This document shows, one piece after another, positions 52,397 through 59,471 of a stretch of 64,000 nt of DNA. The stretch comes from Terrisporobacter petrolearius (GTDB taxonomy: Bacteria > Bacillota > Clostridia > Peptostreptococcales > Peptostreptococcaceae). The notes under the pieces were generated by a model. That model made no database searches, was not told the DNA's origin, and worked only from the letters and a program-made list of their open reading frames with translations. The translations under genes were made by a program, and so were the position numbers. Each line of letters begins with the position of its first letter. The stretch's first letter is position 1. The stretch lies in NCBI RefSeq assembly GCF_032598785.1, contig NZ_CP102984.1. One strand, written 5' to 3'.

Positions 52397-53311
52397 TTAA
52401 ATTTTATTTAAATCCTTATAGCTATGATCCATACTATCACCTACAAGTCCTACTAACATATATACTTTTTTGGTAGAATCATAATAAAACTCTGGTAATA
52501 ATTTGAAGTTCTCAATTTTAGCTGTGCTCTCAACATGTATTCTTGGACCACTACAAGGATGTATATATTCCCCTATTTTTACATGCTTTTCATCATAGTA
52601 TTGAATTGGTATATCTTTTTCTATTATTTTATTAACTTCTTCCTCTAAGATTTTAATATCAAAATTTGGTTTAGAATGAAATAATATTAAAAATCCATTT
52701 AAAACATCCCCATGCTCACAATTAAATCCAATATCTTCAGGTAAAAAATGTTCTACTAGATCTTCTGCTGAATGAGCCATTTTTCTTATACTTATAGAGT
52801 GAAACACTCTTTTTGCAATATCTCCTGGCTCTGGCCCAAAAATAGTTGGTCTTGTAACAATAATCTCTCCACCAACGCCAATTAATAAATCTGCATTTTT
52901 ATTCATTAAAGGATAAATAAGCTCAAAATGTTCTACTATTACTCTTTTCCCATATTCAACAGCTTTATTTATTGCATTTACTAGTTCATACATTTGATAA
53001 AATGCTGACTCAAATCTTATGTCAATATGATAAGTATGAGGAGAAAAAAAACCTTCGTCATCCACATCCATAATCGGCAATGGTCTTACATTTAGCCCAT
53101 CATCATCGTTAGTTAGTTCAAGTCCTGGAAACATACCTCTAATTAGCATGCTTTTTCCCGATCCTGGCTCTCCTATTACTCCAATTAATTTGTCTGTAGG
53201 AGTTAAATATTGTTGTGCTATTTTAATTCCAATTTCATACATTCTAACTCTACCTCTAGGAGCAAAAAAAACACTATAAAAATGATTTCTAACTACATAG
53301 TCAACTGGCAT
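52397..53311 (-). CDS. P-loop protein heading the glutamate mutase operon
   Basis: 304 aa. After a short N-terminal stretch (NHFYSVFFAPRGRVRMYEIG) comes a Walker A GVIGEPGSGKSMLIRGMFPG (GEPGSGKS at about residues 46-53). HTYHIDIRFESAFYQMYELV, RVIVEHFELIYPLMNKNADL and a late FNCEHGDVLNGFLILFH follow. Related clostridial proteins have been annotated as carrying an alanyl-tRNA-synthetase-like 'second additional domain', and the true function is unknown. It is the first gene after the promoter at 53.4 kb and 12 bases ahead of glmS. A nucleotide-dependent or cobalamin-related role is a fair guess. Confidence 0.75.
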   Translation of the reverse strand: MPVDYVVRNHFYSVFFAPRGRVRMYEIGIKIAQQYLTPTDKLIGVIGEPGSGKSMLIRGMFPGLELTNDDDGLNVRPLPIMDVDDEGFFSPHTYHIDIRFESAFYQMYELVNAINKAVEYGKRVIVEHFELIYPLMNKNADLLIGVGGEIIVTRPTIFGPEPGDIAKRVFHSISIRKMAHSAEDLVEHFLPEDIGFNCEHGDVLNGFLILFHSKPNFDIKILEEEVNKIIEKDIPIQYYDEKHVKIGEYIHPCSGPRIHVESTAKIENFKLLPEFYYDSTKKVYMLVGLVGDSMDHSYKDLNKI

Positions 53312-53397
53312 CTCAACCCACCCTTCATATTTGTTATTAGTCTAAAAATAATTCCTCCTATAATTTTATGTTTTTAATTATATTTCCTTATACCTAA

Positions 53398-53427
53398 ATT
53401 ATAGGTTCATTAAAATTCATTAGTCAA
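53398..53427 (-). promoter_or_regulatory. Sigma-A promoter of the methylaspartate operon
   Basis: On the minus strand TTGACT, 18 bases, TATAAT. The start would lie about 80 bases before the first gene. An unused AGGAGG sits in the leader at about 53353. Confidence 0.7.
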
Positions 53428-53580
53428 TAATTTTCTTTCATTTTTTTTTATATTTGCAAGTTTTGTTTCATTGTATGTGTATTATACCAATGTGTTTATT
53501 ATTCTAAAATTATTTTAATATTTATATTCGATTGAAATTTTTGTTATAATTTTAACTAAAGTGGATGCATTATAATTTAT

Positions 53581-53632
53581 AAAAAGCTCCTTTAGGTTAT
53601 AATTTTTCATTATAGCCATAAAGGAACTTTTT
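53581..53632 (-). terminator. Hairpin overlapping a leader mini-ORF upstream of the glutamate mutase operon
   Basis: On the minus strand AAAAAGTTCCTTTA.GG and CCTAAAGGAGCTTTTT pair over about 20 bases, closed by an inner TTATAA pairing, and end in TTTTT. Its 5' arm lies inside the mini-ORF. Confidence 0.7.
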
Positions 53633-53645
53633 CATCTAAATTCAT
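53610..53645 (-). CDS. 11-codon leader peptide candidate
   Basis: A strong ribosome site AAAGGTGGTGA lies six to eight bases before an ATG. The peptide MNLDEKVPLWL is followed by TAA, with a TGA directly after. Its last codons form the 5' arm of the hairpin at 53581-53632, so translation would affect that hairpin. It may be an attenuator-type leader or the remains of a gene end. Confidence 0.35.
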   Translation of the reverse strand: MNLDEKVPLWL

Positions 53646-53680
53646 TTTATCACCACCTTTTAATTTTAAATAACAAAAAA

Positions 53681-53712
53681 AGTCCATTAAATGATTTTTC
53701 ATTTACTGGACT
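53681..53712 (-). terminator. Terminator downstream of the cold-shock gene
   Basis: Arms AGTCCATTAAATGA and TCATTTACTGGACT (one mismatch), followed on the minus strand by TTTTTTTG. The 150 bases between it and the cspA stop hold nothing else. Confidence 0.7.
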
Positions 53713-53862
53713 GTGTTTACGATTAATGCTTTAGGCATCTAAATAAACATAGAAGTAATTTCTATTTTTATTTAGTTATATATTTTTATTATAGTTTAAT
53801 TATTCAAAATAATCAATCATTATTTAATTTAAAATAATTATAAAAAATATATTTATTGCTAA

Positions 53863-54072
53863 TTAAACTTTTCTAACATTGATAGCAGAAGGTCCTCTGT
53901 CTGCCTTTGCAATATCGAATGTAACACTTTCTCCTTCATGCAAATCTTTATTATTTCCTTCTTCTTTTACATTTGAGAAATGTACAAAAACATCTTCTCC
54001 ATCTTCACTGCTAATAAAACCATATCCTTTTTCCACATTAAACCACTTAACTGTACCTGAATAATTTGCCAT
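53863..54072 (-). CDS. Cold-shock protein (CspA family)
   Basis: A 69-aa single OB-fold RNA/DNA-binding protein. RNP1 KGYGFISS and RNP2 DVFVHFSNV are intact, with the opening MANYSGTVKWFNVE and closing GPSAINVRKV. It melts mRNA structure in cold or stationary phase. AAAGGAG precedes the ATG, and the AT-rich upstream region is its promoter. It is a single-gene unit. Confidence 0.96.
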   Translation of the reverse strand: MANYSGTVKWFNVEKGYGFISSEDGEDVFVHFSNVKEEGNNKDLHEGESVTFDIAKADRGPSAINVRKV

Positions 54073-54247
54073 TACATAAGTCTCCTTTTATAAATAATTA
54101 CCTCTTTATATTATTTCAATTAAGAATTTCTTTAATACTAAATTTTCATTATATTTTCTAATTATATATATTTATTTAAAAAGTAAAATTTCATATGGTA
54201 TAATTTAAATAACTTTTTATTTAATTTGAAAGGAAATATTAATAAAT

Positions 54248-54943
54248 ATGAAAAGTAAAGAAGTAGAGTTTAAAGTCAATAATGTATTTTTAATTACCAT
54301 AGTAATATCAGGATGTCTTATCATGGCTTTTGTGGATGGCGTTCTTTCTCCAAGTTATATGACAAAATCAATTTGTAAGTTACTTATTTTTTTGTTACTT
54401 CCCTATATATATTATTCTAAAAACTATTGTTCAATAAGTTTAAAAAGTTTATTTAAAATAAACAAAGATCATATTGTAAAATCACTTGCTTTGGGTATAG
54501 CTGTATATATTTTAATATTATCTGCATACTTTACCATAGGCAACCTATTCAATTTTTCTAGCGTAACAAAGTCTTTAGAAAATAATATAGGCGTAAATAG
54601 TAGTAACTTTGTATTTGTAGCATTATACATATCTTTTATAAATTCATTATTAGAAGAGGTTTTTTTTAGAGGGTTTGCATTTATAACATTGAAAAATATT
54701 TCAAGCAAAAAATTTGCTTATCTTTTTAGTTCTATTTCCTTCTCTATTTATCACGTTGCAATGATGTCTACTTGGTTTGATATATTGTTATTGTTATTAC
54801 TAATTTTATCACTTTTTATTGCAGGAATATTTTTTAACTATTTAGATGATAAAAATAACAATATTTATAATTCTTGGTTTGTACATATGTTCGCCAATTT
54901 TGCTATCAATACTATTGGATTTATTCTATTTGGAATAATATGA
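54248..54943 (+). CDS. CPBP family intramembrane glutamic protease
   Basis: 231 aa with about seven to eight membrane helices. The catalytic motifs are EEVFFRGFAF (EExxxR, about residues 137-146) and the later His in SFSIYHVAMMS. A third motif near the end (WFVHMFANFAINTIG) supplies the H-x3-N-like residues. The family includes CAAX prenyl-protein proteases and bacteriocin-immunity proteins; no bacteriocin genes are near. GAAAGGA precedes the ATG. A terminator follows. Confidence 0.88.
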   Translation: MKSKEVEFKVNNVFLITIVISGCLIMAFVDGVLSPSYMTKSICKLLIFLLLPYIYYSKNYCSISLKSLFKINKDHIVKSLALGIAVYILILSAYFTIGNLFNFSSVTKSLENNIGVNSSNFVFVALYISFINSLLEEVFFRGFAFITLKNISSKKFAYLFSSISFSIYHVAMMSTWFDILLLLLLILSLFIAGIFFNYLDDKNNNIYNSWFVHMFANFAINTIGFILFGII

Positions 54944-54952
54944 TTTTCCACA

Positions 54953-54998
54953 AAAAAATGATAAATATCAGTTATTAGACTGATTTTTATCATTTTTT
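54953..54998 (+). terminator. Terminator after the CPBP gene
   Basis: Outer arms AAAAAATGATAAA and TTTATCATTTTTT, with an inner ATCAGT/ACTGAT stem. It also faces the TrmB gene's 3' end. Confidence 0.75.
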
Positions 54999-55033
54999 AA
55001 ACTTATTATTTTACCCTTATAAGCTATTTTTAT

Positions 55034-55834
55034 CTAAAATATTTCTCTTATTTTTTCTAAATCATCACCAAATTGTCGTTTCATTTCATTTGGCAATGTA
55101 GTAGCACTCTTGTAGAAATAAACATCATGTCTAACATATTCTCCAGCCAACATAACCATTGGCTTACTTTCTGTCCAAATAACTTCAGCAATAGATTTAC
55201 TAATAATTTGTCCAAAAACAACTTCTTTAGAGTCAGAGACAAGCGTAATCCATCTGCCACCCATTTCTTTCTTTTTTTCTGCACCCATTCCATGGAAATA
55301 TAAATTTTTTAGCTCTGGTATTTCCATATCTTTAGGGGCTCCAAATATAACCACTGCAATATTATTACTTTTCTTTTGAAATTCAACTATTTCCTCTAAA
55401 ATATTATTTAAATCTTCGTACCATATTTGAATAAGAATCTCCTTAGTACTATTTTTTATTATATTTCTGCACTTTTCAAAAATATTGTCATAGTTTTTTA
55501 TATGCCATATGTTATCCATATTTGTTCTTAAAGGAAAAATACTAAAACTTTCTTCTAATTGTCCTAAGTTATTTGACATTTCCATTTTTATTTTATTTGA
55601 TACTTCACTCATAGGAACTGCTACGTATTTATTATTGCTTTCATATTGAGTATATAATGCAAATCCCTTATCTATTAAGGATTGCAGTGTATTATATATT
55701 TTTGATCTAGGAACGTTAGCTATTTTGCTAGCCTCATAGCCTGTTAAGCTTCCATTTTGAGATAAAGTTAAATACACCTTAGCTTCAGCATCTGTTAGTC
55801 CTATTTTATTTAATAAGTTTAATTCATTATCCAT
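55034..55834 (-). CDS. TrmB family transcriptional regulator
   Basis: 266 aa. The N-terminal winged-helix TrmB domain (residues 1-80) contains KIGLTDAEAKVYLTLSQNGS, GYEASKIANVPRSKIYNTLQ and SLIDKGFALY. The C-terminal effector domain has a phospholipase-D-like fold typical of TrmB proteins (EKCRNIIKNSTKEILIQIWY, GRWITLVSDSKEVVFGQI). It is probably a sensor of a small metabolite. The next minus-strand genes (tautomerase, OCD, transporter) make likely targets. GAAGGGAT precedes the ATG. Confidence 0.9.
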   Translation of the reverse strand: MDNELNLLNKIGLTDAEAKVYLTLSQNGSLTGYEASKIANVPRSKIYNTLQSLIDKGFALYTQYESNNKYVAVPMSEVSNKIKMEMSNNLGQLEESFSIFPLRTNMDNIWHIKNYDNIFEKCRNIIKNSTKEILIQIWYEDLNNILEEIVEFQKKSNNIAVVIFGAPKDMEIPELKNLYFHGMGAEKKKEMGGRWITLVSDSKEVVFGQIISKSIAEVIWTESKPMVMLAGEYVRHDVYFYKSATTLPNEMKRQFGDDLEKIREIF

Positions 55835-55964
55835 TGTAGATCCCTTCTATATTAATATTATAAAAATTTCACTTTTATGTTTTTGATAGTTCGTATTTTA
55901 TCATAAACATATTTAATTGTAAATCTTAACCATATCACTATATGAACAGTCTATATTCATTAAA

Positions 55965-55991
55965 AAGTGCAAAGGAAAAACCTTTGCACTT
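55965..55991 (-). terminator. Terminator after the OCD/tautomerase unit
   Basis: Perfect arms AAGTGCAAAGG and CCTTTGCACTT, five-base loop, then TTTTTAATG on the minus strand. Confidence 0.8.
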
Positions 55992-56010
55992 CATACTTAC
56001 AATTATAATA

Positions 56011-56100
56011 TTACCAAGGTTGCATTGCTCCACCTTCTTGTTCAGGTATTCCAAATTCTACAGGAACACCACCAGCTACCCATATACCTTGTTTTACCAT
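56011..56100 (-). other. 29-codon ORF resembling a dihydroxy-acid dehydratase piece
   Basis: The frame reads MVKQGIWVAGGVPVEFGIPE followed by QEGGAMQPW and a stop. VKxGxxxAGGVPxEF resembles the start region of IlvD/Edd-type dehydratases. There is no ribosome site, and the frame extends a few codons further upstream (VKVTG). It ends 20 bases before the terminator, so it is transcribed with the tautomerase. Whether it is a gene scar or a small peptide is unclear. Confidence 0.35.
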
Positions 56101-56129
56101 TCCAGTAACTTTTACTCATTTTGACCTTC

Positions 56130-56342
56130 CTAGAAATTTGGTCTTTCGTATAATTCTTCATCTTTGATTTTATCCATAACTTCAGATTGCCAATTTTCTT
56201 TTTCTATTTCTTCAACAGAAACAGAAATAAACTTTTCTTCCATTTCTAGTTCTTTAATCATAAATTCTTTAGTATGTTTAGCTAATTTTGATTTTACTTC
56301 TTCACTTCTACCTGGATACATTTTAATATTGATATGTGGCAT
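56130..56342 (-). CDS. 4-oxalocrotonate tautomerase-like protein
   Basis: 70 aa, the normal length for this superfamily. After Met removal, the N-terminal Pro of MPHINIKMYPGRSEEVKSKL would be the catalytic base. The MYPGRSxExK block and a helix with IKELEMEEKFISVSVEEIEK follow the fold. It isomerises enol/keto forms of unsaturated oxo-acids. I chose the ATG at 56342 because it places Pro second and lies after GGGGGAATGG. It follows the OCD gene by 35 bases in the same unit. Confidence 0.85.
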   Translation of the reverse strand: MPHINIKMYPGRSEEVKSKLAKHTKEFMIKELEMEEKFISVSVEEIEKENWQSEVMDKIKDEELYERPNF

Positions 56343-56377
56343 ATTCCATTCCCCCATTTTTATAATTTAATTTTTTG

Positions 56378-57364
56378 TTACTCCCAATTAGTTCCTACTT
56401 CTGCTTCTACAGCTTTTAAATATATGGCTCTTGCTGTCATCAAATCTAAGACACCTATGCCAACGTTTTCATAAACAATAATTTCCTCATCATTTTCACG
56501 TCCAACAACTTTACCAAGTAACACATCTCCTATATCACCTGTAAAATCGTCTTTTGTTATTATCCCTTGTTCTAAAGGTATTAATATATCTCCTGCTTCT
56601 GATAAAACTGCTTCTTCTGAATCGAAGTATATTTTTGAAGCTCTTGGCAATATTGCAGGATCCATCTCTTGCATATGATGTTGATATGCTCCTACACAAC
56701 TTACTATTGCACCCTTTTTAACTTTTGTTCCATCAAATACAGGTTTAGTTGAAGGTGTTACTGTAACTATTATATCTGCATTTTCTATGGCATTATCTGA
56801 AGATGTAGCTTCTACTATTTTAGTATTATAACATTTAAGTTCTTTTTGCATTTCACTTACAAATGCCTGTCTTCTCTTTTCATCTAAGTCAAATATTCTA
56901 ACTTCATCTAATTCTCTAGCAACCATCATGGCCTCTAATTGTGTAGCTGCCTGACCACCAGTTCCTATCAAAGCACCTATTTTAGCATTTTTTATTGCAA
57001 ACAAATCAAATGCCGCACCTGAAGATGCACCTGTACGTAATTGCGTAACATATGTTCCATCTAATATAGCTGTAACTATTCCAGTTTTTCCATCTATTAA
57101 TAATACCTGTGCTGGAGCTGTAGGTAAATTTTCCTTAACATTTTCAGGGAATATATTAACTACTTTTAATCCTGCTGCATCTAACTCTTCAACATAAGAT
57201 GGCATAAATAAAAACACTCCATTATGATTTGGTGCTTGTATAGTAGTTCTTAAAGGCACCTCACTTTTACCTTCTGAAAATAATTTAAAACATTCCTTGT
57301 TTGTTTCTATAGCATCTTTCATAGTAAACACTTTCTTTATGTCTTTTCTTGATAATAATAACAT
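56378..57364 (-). CDS. Ornithine cyclodeaminase/mu-crystallin family dehydrogenase
   Basis: A 328-aa NAD(P)-dependent enzyme. The N-terminal dimerisation/substrate part carries EVPLRTTIQAPNHNGVFLFM (an Arg and a Lys-like substrate site further on, AAGLKVVNIFPEN). The Rossmann domain has GALIGTGGQAATQLEAM, VRIFDLDEKRRQ and ADIIVTVTPSTKPVFDG. Members deaminate ornithine to proline, act as alanine dehydrogenases, or reduce cyclic imines (ketimines). The substrate here cannot be told. Its grouping with a tautomerase, TrmB regulator and a nucleoside-gate transporter suggests amino-acid or imino-acid catabolism. Confidence 0.88.
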   Translation of the reverse strand: MLLLSRKDIKKVFTMKDAIETNKECFKLFSEGKSEVPLRTTIQAPNHNGVFLFMPSYVEELDAAGLKVVNIFPENVKENLPTAPAQVLLIDGKTGIVTAILDGTYVTQLRTGASSGAAFDLFAIKNAKIGALIGTGGQAATQLEAMMVARELDEVRIFDLDEKRRQAFVSEMQKELKCYNTKIVEATSSDNAIENADIIVTVTPSTKPVFDGTKVKKGAIVSCVGAYQHHMQEMDPAILPRASKIYFDSEEAVLSEAGDILIPLEQGIITKDDFTGDIGDVLLGKVVGRENDEEIIVYENVGIGVLDLMTARAIYLKAVEAEVGTNWE

Positions 57365-57639
57365 CTCATACCTCCATTTATATTTTTATAACTCCTTTTA
57401 GTAGCTCCCTTTAGTAACTATTGTATTTTGCTGTTATTATTTTGTCAATGCAATTAGTGAAATTTCCTATTTTATTTTAATTTTTATTGTTTTACTCTAT
57501 TTTTATTGACATATGAATTCAAAAAAGATATCATGATATCACGTAGCTACTAAAGGTTACTACTACTCCTAATTTGTAACTCCCTAAACTACTTTTAGGA
57601 GTATAAATCTATGGTTTTATTTCTACGTTAGCCATTGTA

Positions 57640-57802
57640 GTCTGGTGTGGTATATTCATATTCTATTTAATTAAGGATTGTATAAATCATAAAGAAGATT
57701 TAAAAAAGGACATTTTGTTATTTATGGAATAATGGTGGGTATATTAAACTTTCTTAATACTTTAGATTTGGGAAGTAATGATGAAAATCAAGTACGAAAC
57801 TA
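57640..57802 (+). pseudogene. Fragment resembling the start of a TauE/SafE membrane permease
   Basis: The plus strand reads VWCGIFIFYLIKDCINHKED and LKKDILLFM. After one frameshift it continues MVGILNFLNTLDLGSNDENQ, and then stops. In TauE/SafE permeases a similar place has the NFFDTLGIGSFA pattern. The fragment lacks a start and over 200 residues. The remaining gap (57365-57640) has only AT-rich sequence and a TTTTAGGAGT-like partial repeat. Confidence 0.35.
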
Positions 57803-57822
57803 AGTAATATAGTACTTTAAAT

Positions 57823-57872
57823 ATAAATTAAAAACTGACTCCTAATTTTTTAGAAGTCAGCTTTTAATTTAT
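57823..57872 (-). terminator. Terminator after the nucleoside-gate transporter
   Basis: Arms ATAAATTAAAA.CTGACT and AGTCAG.TTTTAATTTAT. It is a long stem with small bulges. Confidence 0.65.
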
Positions 57873-57912
57873 ATTTATTTATAATTTTTATTTCTAATTC
57901 TAATATTTATTA

Positions 57913-59088
57913 CTAAGCAAGTAGCATAAATATAAAGTGTGCTGACATACCTGCACAAAGACCACCAATTGTATGTGAAAGAATCGCTTTCCCTGTTAAA
58001 GGTCTTGCATCTAATGCATCCATCATACCAACATGTGTACTTAAATATCCACTCCAACACATTCCCATTGCTGTAAATACTGCAATATCATTTGGTGTTA
58101 CTATACCATCAGTTATAAATTTAGGAACTAAACTCATTGCTGCTCCAACTGCACCTAAAGATGTTATAGGGAATGCTATAGCTTCTGGAGAAGTAAATCC
58201 AAATAAAGGTTCTAATATGAAGCTTAGTTTATCTCCTAACATAGGAAGTAATCCTATACCTTCATAAGCAACTCCTGTATAAATAGCTTTTCCTGTTTCT
58301 GGATCAGTTGATGGTCCAAATGTTAAAATCATAACTAGCGTACATACAATTAACACTCCTGGAATTATTGCCATACCAAGTTCTACACCATTTTTACCAC
58401 CTTCAAGCATTGCTTCTAATGATCTTTGGAATACATTTCCTGATCTAACTTGACGTACTTCTTCTATTTTTTCACTTTTGTGTAAAGCATCTTTTGTTCC
58501 ATCATATTTGTAGTATTTTTTTGTAAAGTGAAGCATTATTCTAACACTTACAATACTTCCTACTATTGCACCTAAGTTACCTACAAGTGCTGGTAGAACA
58601 AATTCACTTCCTTGTGAAATCATAAACGTTGTAACTATAAGACCCATTCCAAATGCTGTACCCATATTACATAATGCAGGTATTTGATAATTTTTAAAGT
58701 ATTTTGTGAAAGACTTATCTTTTGCGAAAGCAATTATAGCTGGGTTGTCAGATAAGTAAGTAGTAATAGCTCCTGCTATACTAGCTCCTGGCAAACCATA
58801 TAAAGGTTTCATAAACATTGCAAACACCTTATTTAATAAAGATATAACTCCAAATTCAGATAAAAGTGCACTTAGAGCTCCTGCTAGTACTGCCATAGAC
58901 ATGATTAGGAATACAGTATTTAAAAGCAAATCATGAGCAGTGGCCATAATTACTTTAAACATAGTTCCTGCACCCATGATACTACCTACATATCCAAATC
59001 CTCCGATTAATATAGCTAAGAATACGAAGGTTTCTAGGCTTACATTTTTTTTCTTTTGATTTAATTCATTTTTCGATACAACTTCCAT
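57913..59088 (-). CDS. YjiH-like nucleoside-recognition (Gate) domain membrane protein
   Basis: 391 aa with about nine helices. It has the double Gate-domain layout of YjiH/SpmA-like transporters: ALLSEFGVISLLNKVFAMFM, KPLYGLPGASIAGAITTYLS, DNPAIIAFAKDKSF, PALCNMGTAFGMGLIVTTFM, and a second half with ELGMAIIPGVLIVCTLVMIL and FPITSLGAVGAAMSLVPKFI. Transport substrates of this family are mostly unproven. In C. difficile-like genomes it accompanies amino-acid degradation genes. It is upstream of the OCD unit on the same strand but in a separate transcript, with GGGGGA before the ATG. Confidence 0.78.
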   Translation of the reverse strand: MEVVSKNELNQKKKNVSLETFVFLAILIGGFGYVGSIMGAGTMFKVIMATAHDLLLNTVFLIMSMAVLAGALSALLSEFGVISLLNKVFAMFMKPLYGLPGASIAGAITTYLSDNPAIIAFAKDKSFTKYFKNYQIPALCNMGTAFGMGLIVTTFMISQGSEFVLPALVGNLGAIVGSIVSVRIMLHFTKKYYKYDGTKDALHKSEKIEEVRQVRSGNVFQRSLEAMLEGGKNGVELGMAIIPGVLIVCTLVMILTFGPSTDPETGKAIYTGVAYEGIGLLPMLGDKLSFILEPLFGFTSPEAIAFPITSLGAVGAAMSLVPKFITDGIVTPNDIAVFTAMGMCWSGYLSTHVGMMDALDARPLTGKAILSHTIGGLCAGMSAHFIFMLLA

Positions 59089-59099
59089 TTAGATGTTTC

Positions 59100-59424
59100 C
59101 CCCTCTAAAATTTATAAAAATTTAACATTTAACGTAATTATACCGAAAATTTGTTGAATTTGCAAATATATTAAAATATGTTTGAATTAAAAATAAATTT
59201 TAATTTTTCTAAATATTTACATTACAAGAATTAAATTTTATCTAATATTCAATTATCTCTATATTTAAGCCTCATATATTTTGTTTTTCTATAAATATAT
59301 ATAGTTTATACAATACTTTAAGTACATAATACAGCTATTTTTATTTTCATAATATTGCATATATTGACATTTATTTTTCATGTGATTCATATAATTTTTT
59401 CTAAAAAAAACATTTTTTTTATAA
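59100..59424. other. AT-rich intergenic stretch
   Basis: Extremely AT-rich, with long T and A runs. It should contain the promoter of the transporter gene near 59.13 kb. No RNA, repeat or gene was seen. Confidence 0.4.
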
Positions 59425-59463
59425 AAAAAAGAACAAACTAATATATTATAATTCGTTCTTTTT
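59425..59463 (-). terminator. Terminator after the ABC-F gene
   Basis: Arms AAAAAAGAAC and GTTCTTTTT with an inner TAATATATTA stretch. It lies just beyond the stop codon. Confidence 0.7.
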
Positions 59464-59471
59464 ATTAAAAA

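Noticed and set aside
55942..56370. Plus-strand ORFs of 60 and 68 codons
   Set aside because: They are shadows of the tautomerase gene and its downstream terminator, with no ribosome sites.
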